A DNA stretch of 28,718 nt from CALLVY01 sp937899855. GTDB lineage: Bacteria; Bacteroidota; Bacteroidia; Chitinophagales; Saprospiraceae. Location: positions 1 to 28,718 of the forward strand of contig JBCBQC010000081.1 of NCBI GenBank assembly GCA_039820405.1, read 5' to 3'. Below, in pieces: positions 8,432 to 17,076 of the stretch. Every line of letters begins with the position of its first letter. Positions within the stretch are counted from its first letter, which is position 1. The position numbers and the translations under genes are program-made. The notes under the pieces were generated by a model. That model did no database searches. It had not been told where the DNA came from and saw only the letters and a program-made list of their open reading frames with translations.

Positions 8432-9478
8432 ATGCGCCCATTTTATTTATTGCTCGTCGTCACTGTCCTCCTTTACGCCGCCTGCGGCAACAGTCAGCAA
8501 GCCCTCCGCCACAGCGCGGACACCACGGGGGGATTCAGCCCACGGGTCGCCTTTTACAACGTCGAAAACCTCTTCGATACCGTCGACGATCCCTTCCGAG
8601 CCGACGAAGCCTTTACCCCAGCGGGCCGACAAAAATGGGACGAGGACCGCTACGCCAAAAAATTGGGTCAACTCCACCGCGTCATCCGGGGCATGGACTA
8701 CCCCGCTCTACTGGGCCTGTGCGAGGTGGAGAACCAAACGGTACTGGAAGCCCTAGCCGATTCTTGTCAGAACCCCGGAGGTCGCTACCAAATCGTTCAC
8801 TTCGAATCGCTCGACCACCGGGGCATCGATGTGGCCCTGCTTTACGATCCCCGTGTATTTACCGTCACCGCAACCGATACCATCCGCACGGCTTTCCCGC
8901 CCGTCAATGGGGAGACCTACACCAGCCGCGACATCCTACACGTCAGTGGCCGGTACGGTGGCCAGCACTCGCTGCACCTGTTCATCAACCACTGGCCCTC
9001 CCGTCGGGGGGGCTTGGCCGCCAGCGAGCCCCGGCGGTTGCGCGTTGCCCAGCGGCTGCGGGCGGCGGTGGATCGAGTATTGCAAAACGATCCCGAGGGG
9101 CACCTCATCCTGATGGGAGATTTCAATGACGAACCCACCAACAAAAGCGTCCGAGAAACCCTGGTCGCCAGTGCGCCTACCGAGGCGATCGAACCCCAAC
9201 AACTGTACAATTGTACTTTTCCCCTCGATGCCCAAGGACTGGGCACCTACAATTATCGGGGCAATTGGAACCAGCTCGACCAAATCATTGCTACGGGGAG
9301 CTGTCTGCAGCCCCAGGCCAAGCTCCAACTGGGCCCCGCCCAAAATTACCGTCAAGAATGGATGATGTTTGTTCACGAAAAGTACGGTGCCACTCCCAGT
9401 CGCACCTACGGCGGGCCCAATTATTACGGCGGTTTTAGCGACCACCTGCCCGTTTACGCGGATATTTTGCTCCGCTAA
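8432..9478 (+). CDS. Endonuclease/exonuclease/phosphatase-family lipoprotein
   Basis: Secreted metal-dependent phosphodiesterase or nuclease of the DNase I-like superfamily, 348 residues from the ATG at 8432. The start MRPFYLLLVVTVLLYAAC is a lipoprotein signal with Cys at 18. Superfamily motifs appear in order: FYNVENLFD, LGLCEVEN (metal-binding Glu), HRGIDVALLYD, INHWPSRRGG (catalytic His region), LILMGDFNDEP (Asp/Asn), LDQIIA, and the terminal FSDHLPVYADI (catalytic His). The catalytic set is therefore complete. Substrate (extracellular DNA, phospholipid or other phosphodiester) cannot be deduced. The gene ends only 4 nt from the end of the convergent tamB. Confidence 0.9.
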   Translation: MRPFYLLLVVTVLLYAACGNSQQALRHSADTTGGFSPRVAFYNVENLFDTVDDPFRADEAFTPAGRQKWDEDRYAKKLGQLHRVIRGMDYPALLGLCEVENQTVLEALADSCQNPGGRYQIVHFESLDHRGIDVALLYDPRVFTVTATDTIRTAFPPVNGETYTSRDILHVSGRYGGQHSLHLFINHWPSRRGGLAASEPRRLRVAQRLRAAVDRVLQNDPEGHLILMGDFNDEPTNKSVRETLVASAPTEAIEPQQLYNCTFPLDAQGLGTYNYRGNWNQLDQIIATGSCLQPQAKLQLGPAQNYRQEWMMFVHEKYGATPSRTYGGPNYYGGFSDHLPVYADILLR

Positions 9479-9482
9479 ATCC

Positions 9483-12400
9483 CTACTGCCTCGACATGCG
9501 TTTGAGGTCCCGCTCTCGCCGCCGGGCCGCTTTGGCATCGGTGCGCTCCCGTCGGAGTTGGTCGCGTTCCTCTTTACTTTTTCGCCGAAACAGCTCCTTG
9601 ATCGTATCCCCTTCCCGTCGGTAGCGAATACCAATACCCCGTTGATCGCGGGGCCCCGTCACGTTCCCCGCCGAGCCATCGTAGAGCTGGTAGGCCCGAA
9701 ACTTGAGACGCCGGTCCTTGGTCAATATGTACTCCACCTCAATATCGCCCGCCAGCGAAGCCCCATTGCCAACGGCCTGACCAAAGTTGACCCCTCCCCC
9801 CGCTCGGAAGGTCAGCCGGTCGTCGAGAATCCCAATCTCCGGCCGAATGCCAAACTGGTTGCCAAGTAAAATTTGGCCCTCGTTATTGATTTCTCCATCG
9901 TAGACGTTGTACTGAATGTCCAAGCCAATCCCGGAGATAAAGTCGACGTCGGTCACGATCTCTTCGAGTAGGTCGGAGGTTAGGATCGACAGTTGGGAGG
10001 AGATCAGTTCGGTAACGGTATTGATAACGATGTTGTCGGTGGTACTGCTCAGGGCGTTGAGGTCGGTGGGGAGAAATCCCCCGAGTACGAAGAGACCAAA
10101 TACCTGACGGTTGAGCTCGTTTTGGTTCTGACTGATCGCGCGCAATTTGCTCTCCGTGTAGCTTTGCAGGTCTCCCGTCAACTCGGGAAATTGAATGTCA
10201 AAACCAATCACGGGCTGGAGGAGCGGACCGGTCAGGTTCATCACCAAGTCGACCTTGGTCGATTGGCGGGCGGCGGCTTTGAGGGCATCGTTGTCGGAGA
10301 TGTACTCCGCGATAAAATTGTAGACCGCCGTATTGAGCCCCTGGTACTCCGCATCCAGATTCAGTTCGGCATTGTAAGGATCGCCCGACCAATTGATGGT
10401 TCCCCCTTCCCGAACGGTAAAGGGCTTGTTGAGAAAGTTGTAGGTAAACAAATACTTGCCCTCGGTAATCGTATAATTCCCAAGCATCTCGATATTGCCC
10501 GAGCGATCAAAATCAAAATCGATATTCCCCACGCCCTGCCCCTGCATCACGTCGCCCGCCTTCTCGTCAAAGATCAGCGAAACCTCCGAGTCCTCGGTGA
10601 TGGCCAGGTTCATATCAACCGTCACTCCCAGGAGTTCGCTGGGACGGGTGGGGCCATTGTCCACGCCCTCGCTCTTATCCACAAACTTGATAAAGTTGAC
10701 CGCCTCCGCTTCCTGGGCCGAGGAAATGGGAATGCTGAGGTAACTGCCGGGCAAGGTGGTGGCGTCGATGTCGATGTCCGTTTTCTTGAAGGAGCCCGAG
10801 AAGTATACTTCCCCCTTTACGATGCCCCGACCGTAATAAATCGCATTGTTTTCCTTGGTCGTATTGAGGACCAGAAATTCGTCCGAACGCATCTTGACGT
10901 CTAGCCCCAAGTTTTTGAGCCGGTCGTGGGTGATTCCACCAAACAGCTCGGCGGTGTTGCCCAGCGAATCGGTCACCACGCTGCCCGTCACGTCGAATAG
11001 GAAATTGGTCAGTCGCGCCCGTTGATCGTGTACGTAGTAGCGCGTATTGAGGTAGTCCACCGTGAGGGCGCCGTCGTATACCCGGAGGTCCCCACTGATG
11101 TTGGGGCGTTTGAAGGTGCCAAAGAGTTTGACGTCCGCATTGAAGTAGCCCAGGGTGTTGGACAAGCCGTTGATGATGAAATACTCGGCGATGTGGAGTG
11201 GATAGTTGCTGATGCCAAAATTGAAGTCAAATTGATCCGTTTTTCGCCGGCGGTTCATGGCCTTGCCCTTGGGCGGATAATAGAAACCCTCGCCCGTAAG
11301 CTGTTGAGAACCGTTGGTGATGCTCAGGTAGGCCTGCACCCGCGACTTGAGGTTGTTGGCGTGGGCATCCAGACGGAGGGCGCCCCAGTCATCACCGTTG
11401 ACCTCAAAAGTATCGGCCTGTACGACCAGGTCCAAACCTTCCTGTCGGTAAAAGTCGACCGCGCTGATTTCCAGATCGAAGGGGCCGCGAAAATCCAGTC
11501 GATCGTAGTCCCAGTATTCGTCGATGATGGAAAAGTCAAAATTGGTCACCAGCGCTCGGAGTCCGCGATCCCCCAGGCTTTCCAGCTCAATGGATTGCCG
11601 GCCATTGGAGAGGGTAAAGTTGCGGGTAGCTACATAGCCCTTGCCAAAGCGCAAGTAGTTGTCGACCGCAATGTCCCAACGGTCCTTGAAGATAATCAGA
11701 TCGGAAGGGGAAAAGACCACTTGGTAGTATTTGTCGACCAGGGAAAGTTCGCCCGCCAGGTGCAAATTATCCAGTACCGTCGTCCAATTAATGGCCACGA
11801 TGTCGAAATCAAAGGTATCGCGGTGGAGCTCTCCCCGAAGGGTCACGGGCTCAAAGTTTCGCTTACCGATTTTGGTGTGGTAGACCTCCAGATTGAGATC
11901 GTTGGCGCCCCCCTCCCCTTCTACTTGTAGCACAATGTCGTGGAGGGTCAGGTTGTTGTAGATGATCTCGGGAATGCTCAGGTCAATTTTGAGCTTGTCG
12001 TTGCTGGTATTAAAATAACCACTGGCGCTGATCCCGCGGAGGGTGTCCAGACCGGGATCGATTAGGGTAGTCAAATTTTTGGTATCGGGTATACTGAGCT
12101 GGTATTCAAACTGGTGCTCGGCCAGCAGGGGTTTGGGCGTTTGTAGCTCCAGACGCTCGAAGACCTGGGGAAAGTTATCCCGCAGGTAATGGAGCAAGAT
12201 CGCGGGCAGCTTTTCGATGTTGAAGTAGCCTTGTAAGTGGCCGTTGAGGATGTCGGATTGGACGCGGAACAGCCGCAGTTGTGCGGGCAGGAGCTGGGAA
12301 GCGACGCGGATGGAATCAAGGGAAAACTCCCGTTCCCCATCGCGCACCACCCTGATGTTGCGACCACTGGCGACCCCCTGAATGTTGGCCAGGCGGATAT

Positions 12401-14435
12401 CGCGCAGGTCGAGGTCGATCTCTCCGGAAGCCCGAATGTCCTGTTCAGACAATTTGAGGGCCTGCAGATCGAGGTGGTTGACCTTGGCCTTGAATTTGAA
12501 CTCGGGGACGGTGCTAAAATTGCGAATGCTCCCACTGAAGTTGAAGTCAATATTATCGTCCTTGACGATCAAATCACCGTCAAAAAACTCTTTGTTGAGC
12601 CGTCCGTCGAGGATCACGTTTTCGTAGGAATACCCCCGAAAGCTAAAGCGGTCGATGACCGATTCGAGCTTGGCGTCGACCGTTTCTAGGGTGAGGCCCA
12701 CCCCATCCTTGACCTCCGACTTAAAGGTCACCATTCCCAAATCCGGATTGCCCGACCAAACGCCCAGGTCAAAATTCTCCAAAGACAGCCCCCCGGCGTA
12801 GCGGGCACCGGTTTTGCCATTGCGCAGGTCCATCCGCATGTCCATTCGCGCCTGCCCCAGGTCACTCAGCAATTCGCCATAGGCCACAAAATCGACAAAA
12901 AAGCCGTCAAAGCGGCCGCTAAAATTGAGCTGCCCCAGCTTGTCAAAATTGGCGGGGGGATTAAAGCGGGGGACCAAAAGCCGAAGGGTTTGGACGTCCG
13001 TAATCAGCCGATCAATGCGGAGGTTCATCGCCTCCTCGTTGCGTACGTTGAGGTTGCGCGAGTCAAAGTTTCCCTTGAAATAGGTATTCTTCCCCAAGCG
13101 CAGCTGCACATCCCGCCCCCGCAAATTACTTACCTTGCCCATGAGCAAACCATCAATCTCCACCAACTCCTCGCGATTCTGCACAAAAAAGTCATTGCGC
13201 TCCAGGGCCGGCGCAAAAACCATGATGTCTTTGAGCGCGACCCGCGCCTGATTGAAGCGGCCCGTCATGATGACCTTATTGGGAAAGTCGTTGTAGTCGT
13301 TATACTCCCGATACTTAAACACCAGGGTATCGCCCAGCTCGCTATAGGGCGTGATGAGTCGCATGTCGTTGAGGATCGTACGACGATTGGAAATGATGGC
13401 CTCCTTGGCCTTGAGATCGTCCAGCACAAAACCACTGGTTTCGTAGAGGGAAAGGTGTTCCAACTCGGTAGTAAAAACGTCATCGTAAAAGACAAAGTCC
13501 ACCAGATCGATTTGAATGGCCTCCGTCTTGATGCGGGTAAAATCCATGACCTCGGGACGGGTCAAGCGCTCGGGAGCCTGCCGGTAATTGTTGAAGTCAA
13601 AGGCACCATCCCGAAGGTGAAAAGCCCCCATCTCGACGCGGAGCAGTTTTTGGCTGCTGTCGACCGCGGGGGTTGCGGGGGTAGTCAGGACCGGCCCCGG
13701 GTCGCTGGTGTTGATGACTTGGGGGGCCCAGTGGGGCGGAAAAAGGTCGTGGACGACCTTGGGAAAATCGAAATGAGCCGCTTCGATGCGGAAGAAGTTC
13801 TCGGCCAGATTGATCTCTTCCACAGCGATTTCTCCGGTGGGAATCCGTACGGAGAGAAGGTTGCCCTTCATTCGGTCGTCTTTGTAAAAGAGGACGTTTT
13901 GCAGGTAGATGCCGTCCAGTTCGAGGAAGAGCGGTTGGGCCGGCGGTTGATTTTGTTGGGTGGTATCCTGATTCTGCCAGTAGGCCAGCAAAAACTCCAA
14001 GTTGTTTTTGCGTTCCCCCTCCTTGCGCTTGATGTTGATTTGGGCATCGCTGAGGTAAATGTTGTCCACATCTACGCGGCGCTGGAGCAGCGAAATCAAG
14101 TCGATGCTCATTTCTACCCGCAGCTCCTTACTGTACAGCAAGGTATCGCCAATTTGATCTTCGATGTAGAATTCTTCGAGCACCAGCTGGTCAAAAAAAT
14201 CGAAGTCAACCCGATCCAAGGCTACCTGGGTACGAAGTTCGGCGCTGAGGTAGGTCGTGATGCGATGAACCAGATAGTTTTGGAAACGTTCGTTTTGGAG
14301 CAAAAACCACAGAGCCGAAAACAAAACGCCGATGACCAGCAGGAACCGACCCAGCAAACGCCACCAGCGGTAGATGCGGCGACGGCGGTCGAGCCTCCTG
14401 AAAAAATCGTCAAACTGTGGCGAATATTTACTCAT
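9483..14435 (-). CDS. tamB: Translocation/assembly module TamB-like protein
   Basis: Very large envelope protein (1650 residues from the ATG at 14435; an in-frame TTG lies 6 nt upstream). The AsmA/TamB group forms long hydrophobic beta-grooves spanning the periplasm, proposed to carry lipids or assist outer-membrane protein assembly. The N-terminus is basic (FFRRLDRRRRIYRWW), followed by one membrane anchor at about 26-47. A repetitive beta-strand-rich body follows. The last ~450 residues form the DUF490/TamB C-terminal domain, containing the amphipathic strands of a GxGxDIQYNVYDGE type and ending in RAYQLYDG. A highly charged tail of about 38 residues (rich in Arg, Lys, Glu) closes the protein. 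No TamA/BamA-like barrel gene is adjacent. It is convergent with the EEP gene, 4 nt apart. Confidence 0.92.
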   Translation of the reverse strand: MSKYSPQFDDFFRRLDRRRRIYRWWRLLGRFLLVIGVLFSALWFLLQNERFQNYLVHRITTYLSAELRTQVALDRVDFDFFDQLVLEEFYIEDQIGDTLLYSKELRVEMSIDLISLLQRRVDVDNIYLSDAQINIKRKEGERKNNLEFLLAYWQNQDTTQQNQPPAQPLFLELDGIYLQNVLFYKDDRMKGNLLSVRIPTGEIAVEEINLAENFFRIEAAHFDFPKVVHDLFPPHWAPQVINTSDPGPVLTTPATPAVDSSQKLLRVEMGAFHLRDGAFDFNNYRQAPERLTRPEVMDFTRIKTEAIQIDLVDFVFYDDVFTTELEHLSLYETSGFVLDDLKAKEAIISNRRTILNDMRLITPYSELGDTLVFKYREYNDYNDFPNKVIMTGRFNQARVALKDIMVFAPALERNDFFVQNREELVEIDGLLMGKVSNLRGRDVQLRLGKNTYFKGNFDSRNLNVRNEEAMNLRIDRLITDVQTLRLLVPRFNPPANFDKLGQLNFSGRFDGFFVDFVAYGELLSDLGQARMDMRMDLRNGKTGARYAGGLSLENFDLGVWSGNPDLGMVTFKSEVKDGVGLTLETVDAKLESVIDRFSFRGYSYENVILDGRLNKEFFDGDLIVKDDNIDFNFSGSIRNFSTVPEFKFKAKVNHLDLQALKLSEQDIRASGEIDLDLRDIRLANIQGVASGRNIRVVRDGEREFSLDSIRVASQLLPAQLRLFRVQSDILNGHLQGYFNIEKLPAILLHYLRDNFPQVFERLELQTPKPLLAEHQFEYQLSIPDTKNLTTLIDPGLDTLRGISASGYFNTSNDKLKIDLSIPEIIYNNLTLHDIVLQVEGEGGANDLNLEVYHTKIGKRNFEPVTLRGELHRDTFDFDIVAINWTTVLDNLHLAGELSLVDKYYQVVFSPSDLIIFKDRWDIAVDNYLRFGKGYVATRNFTLSNGRQSIELESLGDRGLRALVTNFDFSIIDEYWDYDRLDFRGPFDLEISAVDFYRQEGLDLVVQADTFEVNGDDWGALRLDAHANNLKSRVQAYLSITNGSQQLTGEGFYYPPKGKAMNRRRKTDQFDFNFGISNYPLHIAEYFIINGLSNTLGYFNADVKLFGTFKRPNISGDLRVYDGALTVDYLNTRYYVHDQRARLTNFLFDVTGSVVTDSLGNTAELFGGITHDRLKNLGLDVKMRSDEFLVLNTTKENNAIYYGRGIVKGEVYFSGSFKKTDIDIDATTLPGSYLSIPISSAQEAEAVNFIKFVDKSEGVDNGPTRPSELLGVTVDMNLAITEDSEVSLIFDEKAGDVMQGQGVGNIDFDFDRSGNIEMLGNYTITEGKYLFTYNFLNKPFTVREGGTINWSGDPYNAELNLDAEYQGLNTAVYNFIAEYISDNDALKAAARQSTKVDLVMNLTGPLLQPVIGFDIQFPELTGDLQSYTESKLRAISQNQNELNRQVFGLFVLGGFLPTDLNALSSTTDNIVINTVTELISSQLSILTSDLLEEIVTDVDFISGIGLDIQYNVYDGEINNEGQILLGNQFGIRPEIGILDDRLTFRAGGGVNFGQAVGNGASLAGDIEVEYILTKDRRLKFRAYQLYDGSAGNVTGPRDQRGIGIRYRREGDTIKELFRRKSKEERDQLRRERTDAKAARRRERDLKRMSRQ

Positions 14436-14558
14436 TTCCAATTGTTCAAATCATCGCATTGGCCACGTCTATACCCATTGCTCACTGCTCTATTCCTTAA
14501 ACTCGGAAGTTAACCATTTTCTAACGTTGACACTTTGATTTAACGAATAATTAAGGGC

Positions 14559-15524
14559 TTAATGTTCGCGCAAAAAACGGCAAACGCGTTGCTCCGACCA
14601 ATAATGCCGGGAAGCGTCAAAATGAACAAAGCCCACGTGTCCGCCCCATTTGGGTACCTCCAGGTGGACAAAGGTGCTCCGCCGGGCAATTTCCCGAGGA
14701 TAACAAGCCGCGCTCAAAAAGGTGTCGTCCGCAGCATTGAGGATCAAAGTAGGGATACGAATATCCGCCAAAAAAGGTTTGCTACTGGATTGGGTCCAGT
14801 AATCAACGGCGTTTTTAAAACCGTGTAGGGGGGCCGTCGCGACGTCGTCAAATTCCTTAAAATCTCGGGCGGACAAGACGGCATCGAGGTCGATGTGCTC
14901 CGGTAGGAGCGCGCGCTTTTCCAGGGTCGAGGCCTTAAGGGAACGCAAAAAGCGGAGCAAATAGGGGTAGTTGTACCAACGCGACAGTTCGTGCGAGCAG
15001 CTTTCCAAGTCAACCGGTACCGAAATGGCCACCCCCGCCACAATCTCGGAGGCCAAGCCACTACCCTCCTCCCCCAAGTACTTGAGCGTTACGTTTCCCC
15101 CCAGGCTAAAGCCCACCAGCGCAATTCGCTCGTAGCTGCCCGAAGCAATAATTTTGCGCAGCACCCAACGCACGTCTTCGGTTTCTCCGCTGTGGTAGGC
15201 GCGCGCCAAACGGTTGATCTCGCCACTACAGCCCCTAAAATTTAATCCCAGGCCATCCCAGCCCGCCTCGTTCATCACCCGGACAATCCCCCGGCTATAG
15301 GGACGATCCGCGCTACCCTCCAAACCGTGTAAGACGAGCACCAGCTGACGCCCTCCTACCCGCGACCAATCCAAATCCAGGAAGTCCCCATCGGGCGTTT
15401 CCCAGCGTTCGCGTTGGTAGGCCACCTCGGGTAGGGGCCGGATCAAGCCCGCGTAAATGGTCTGGATGTGGGGGTTCCGCAACCACAGCGGGGGATGAAA
15501 ATCCGAATTTTCGAGCAGGGGCAT
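14559..15524 (-). CDS. YheT-type alpha/beta hydrolase
   Basis: Alpha/beta-fold hydrolase of the YheT/EMB8 group, 321 residues; substrates of the group are poorly defined esters. The N-terminus has the group's signature NPHIQTIYAG. The oxyanion-side motif is LHGLEGS (65-71), and the family block NFRGCSGE follows (95-102). The nucleophile elbow is GFSLGGN with Ser at 140. The acid is Asp 266 or 267 in LNAADDTF, and the His is at 296 in WGGHVGF. All triad members are present, and there is no signal peptide, so it is cytoplasmic. A perfect -7 box lies 28 nt upstream. Confidence 0.92.
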   Translation of the reverse strand: MPLLENSDFHPPLWLRNPHIQTIYAGLIRPLPEVAYQRERWETPDGDFLDLDWSRVGGRQLVLVLHGLEGSADRPYSRGIVRVMNEAGWDGLGLNFRGCSGEINRLARAYHSGETEDVRWVLRKIIASGSYERIALVGFSLGGNVTLKYLGEEGSGLASEIVAGVAISVPVDLESCSHELSRWYNYPYLLRFLRSLKASTLEKRALLPEHIDLDAVLSARDFKEFDDVATAPLHGFKNAVDYWTQSSSKPFLADIRIPTLILNAADDTFLSAACYPREIARRSTFVHLEVPKWGGHVGFVHFDASRHYWSEQRVCRFLREH

Positions 15525-15552
15525 AGGGGTTCATTTCGCCAAAAGAATGGCG

Positions 15553-15560
15553 CAAAGATA
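15553..15560 (-). promoter_or_regulatory. -7 element of the alpha/beta hydrolase gene
   Basis: Minus-strand TATCTTTG, a perfect TAnnTTTG, in the 54-nt gap after the membrane-protein stop. The predicted start is near 15546, about 22 nt before the ATG at 15524. No well-spaced TTTG is present at -33. Confidence 0.5.
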
Positions 15561-15578
15561 GGAAGTATCCCCCACAAA

Positions 15579-16733
15579 TCAGTAGCCCAATCCCCGACGC
15601 AAATCCCGACAGGAATAGGTCCGCTCGACCAATTCTCGTCGCCACGTACGCACCTCGATGAGGTCCACTCCGGCCCGGTTGGGTCGCTCCAAACACTCAC
15701 AGTAGCGACGAGCCACCGCGCGCAAACCAGCGGGACTGTTGTAAGCAGCGACCCCGAGCTCATCCATGGCCCAAGCCCCAATCGGGAGGTAACGCTGGGT
15801 AAGCCCCAGGCTGTCGATGTACAGCAGGTGGGTTTTGGGCATCGTACGAGGAGAAAAACAGGCCGTATCACTAGGTGCAAAGTAGAGCAGGGCTTCGGGA
15901 TGGTCGCCGGCGTAGAGCTTAAAGGAGAGTGGATCATCCCAGTAATCGAGGCGATTGGCACCGGGGAGTAGGCCCCACAGGAGGAGTAGCAAGAGCAGGG
16001 GGGGATGGCGGAGGAGGGTCCGGGGGAGTTTAAAGTCGGGCGGGTGGTAATACCACCCGTACAGCAGTAGGATCATCAGTACGTTCCAAGGCCAGACCAC
16101 GGGGTTCCAGTCGTGACCAGTGGGGCCCAGGAGGAGGAGTAAGGTCAGGTGCAGGGCAATCCCCAGTAGCGCCGCCGCTCGTCGGCTCCGACGGAAGTAA
16201 AGCCCCAAGCCAATCAGCAACTCCACCGCCACGCTGGCCACCACGAGACCGGATTGCCCCCGCCACTGCGCGGTCCAATCGTAGGCACTCAGGAGCCAAT
16301 CAAAGGAGATGGAAGCGTAGTGGGGATTGATTTTGTGCAATCCGCCCCACCAGTAAATGAGGGGAAATACCCACCGAACCGCGGCCAGGCCACGGTCTGG
16401 TTTTTGGGGAGCGTACCAGCCGAGCAAGACCAGGAGCCCGATGAGGTGATAGGTCCAAACCTGTAGGCGGGTCAGGTCACTGAGGAGGAGGAGTAAAAAA
16501 GAAACGGCCAGGCCCAGGAAGAGCTCCCGTCGCCGGGGCCAGCGCAGCAGCCCCAGCAAGGCAAGGAGCAGACCGATCAGGGCCAGGGAGGAAAGAGCGC
16601 TGGGAAGATCAAGCGTGGGGAGGAGCGGATAGCTGCGGGGGCCCCACCACAGGGGCCAGGTGAGCGAAATCTGCACCAACAAACAGAGGGCGATGACGCG
16701 AGTGCCCCAGGCAAGCGCTTTGGCGGACGGCAT
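15579..16733 (-). CDS. Conserved multi-pass membrane protein
   Basis: Integral membrane protein of 384 residues that I recognise only by type. About eight to nine hydrophobic spans lie between residues 10 and 258, very rich in Leu and Trp. A polar C-terminal domain follows (about 260-384). Landmarks are IYWWGGLHKINPHYASISFDW (about 126-146) and HDWNPVVWPWNVLM (about 207-220). These resemble the HTTM/vitamin-K-carboxylase-like and DoxX-like membrane families, where a Trp-Ser/Gly-Gly/Ala-x-x-Lys segment marks a conserved helix. This is a weak resemblance, not an assignment. The C-terminal domain has Cys residues in TACFSP and RYCECLERP. Its start is 4 nt after the stop of the small conserved protein gene, so the two are probably cotranscribed. 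Confidence 0.85.
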   Translation of the reverse strand: MPSAKALAWGTRVIALCLLVQISLTWPLWWGPRSYPLLPTLDLPSALSSLALIGLLLALLGLLRWPRRRELFLGLAVSFLLLLLSDLTRLQVWTYHLIGLLVLLGWYAPQKPDRGLAAVRWVFPLIYWWGGLHKINPHYASISFDWLLSAYDWTAQWRGQSGLVVASVAVELLIGLGLYFRRSRRAAALLGIALHLTLLLLLGPTGHDWNPVVWPWNVLMILLLYGWYYHPPDFKLPRTLLRHPPLLLLLLLWGLLPGANRLDYWDDPLSFKLYAGDHPEALLYFAPSDTACFSPRTMPKTHLLYIDSLGLTQRYLPIGAWAMDELGVAAYNSPAGLRAVARRYCECLERPNRAGVDLIEVRTWRRELVERTYSCRDLRRGLGY

Positions 16734-16737
16734 GTCC

Positions 16738-16959
16738 CTAGGGTGTCATCGTCTCGAAGGAGACCACCTTTACCGGCTGTCCCCACATAAACACAGACAT
16801 TTCATCAACGGGGACCACCTCTACCTTTACGGCGTAGCCTTCGTACTTCAATTGATTGGGCATATTGACCGGGCGATATGCTTGGCCATCCTCACCGATA
16901 ATGCCCCAAAATCCGGGTCCGAGGTGTTGGTAAGCAACTTTTCCTTTTACAACTTTCAT
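16738..16959 (-). CDS. Small conserved protein, predicted OB-like beta fold
   Basis: A 73-residue protein without signal peptide or membrane span. The pattern KGKVAYQ..GPGFWGII..DG..YRPVNMPNQLKYEG..VKVEV..V..MSVFMWGQPVKVVSF reads as five or six beta strands, like a minimal OB or SH3-like barrel. From memory, similar small proteins with the GFWGI and MFMWG motifs occur across Bacteroidota and some other groups without a known function. The stop is 4 nt from the start of the membrane protein gene. I consider it real because its codon use matches its neighbours and the family pattern is strong. Confidence 0.8.
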   Translation of the reverse strand: MKVVKGKVAYQHLGPGFWGIIGEDGQAYRPVNMPNQLKYEGYAVKVEVVPVDEMSVFMWGQPVKVVSFETMTP

Positions 16960-16986
16960 AGATCTGAGTGGAAGCTTGGTACACCC

Positions 16987-16994
16987 TAAAGATA
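16987..16994 (-). promoter_or_regulatory. Possible -7 element of the small-protein/membrane-protein unit
   Basis: Minus-strand TATCTTTA, one mismatch from TAnnTTTG, with TTTT 19 nt upstream at the -33 position. The predicted start near 16980 is about 21 nt before the ATG at 16959. Confidence 0.35.
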
Positions 16995-17040
16995 GGGGAT
17001 TCCATGAGTAATGAAAACGCTCGGACCCCAGCTACATAGA

Positions 17041-17074
17041 TAAAAGCGAAGGCTTGATCGAAATTTTAGGCCTT
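17041..17074 (-). terminator. Possible terminator of the S24 regulator gene
   Basis: AAGGC (17049-17053) pairs with GCCTT (17070-17074). On the minus strand the hairpin begins right after the stop at 17077 and is followed by CGCTTTTA. The stem is only 5 bp with a 16-nt loop, so support is limited. Confidence 0.3.
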
Positions 17075-17076
17075 GC

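Noticed and set aside
12990..14513. 507-codon open frame on the plus strand, and others of 300 codons at 9993-10904 and 11022-11930
   Set aside because: All lie antisense to tamB, whose TamB-type sequence is continuous across the region. They are by-products of GC-rich codon use and show no recognisable motifs.
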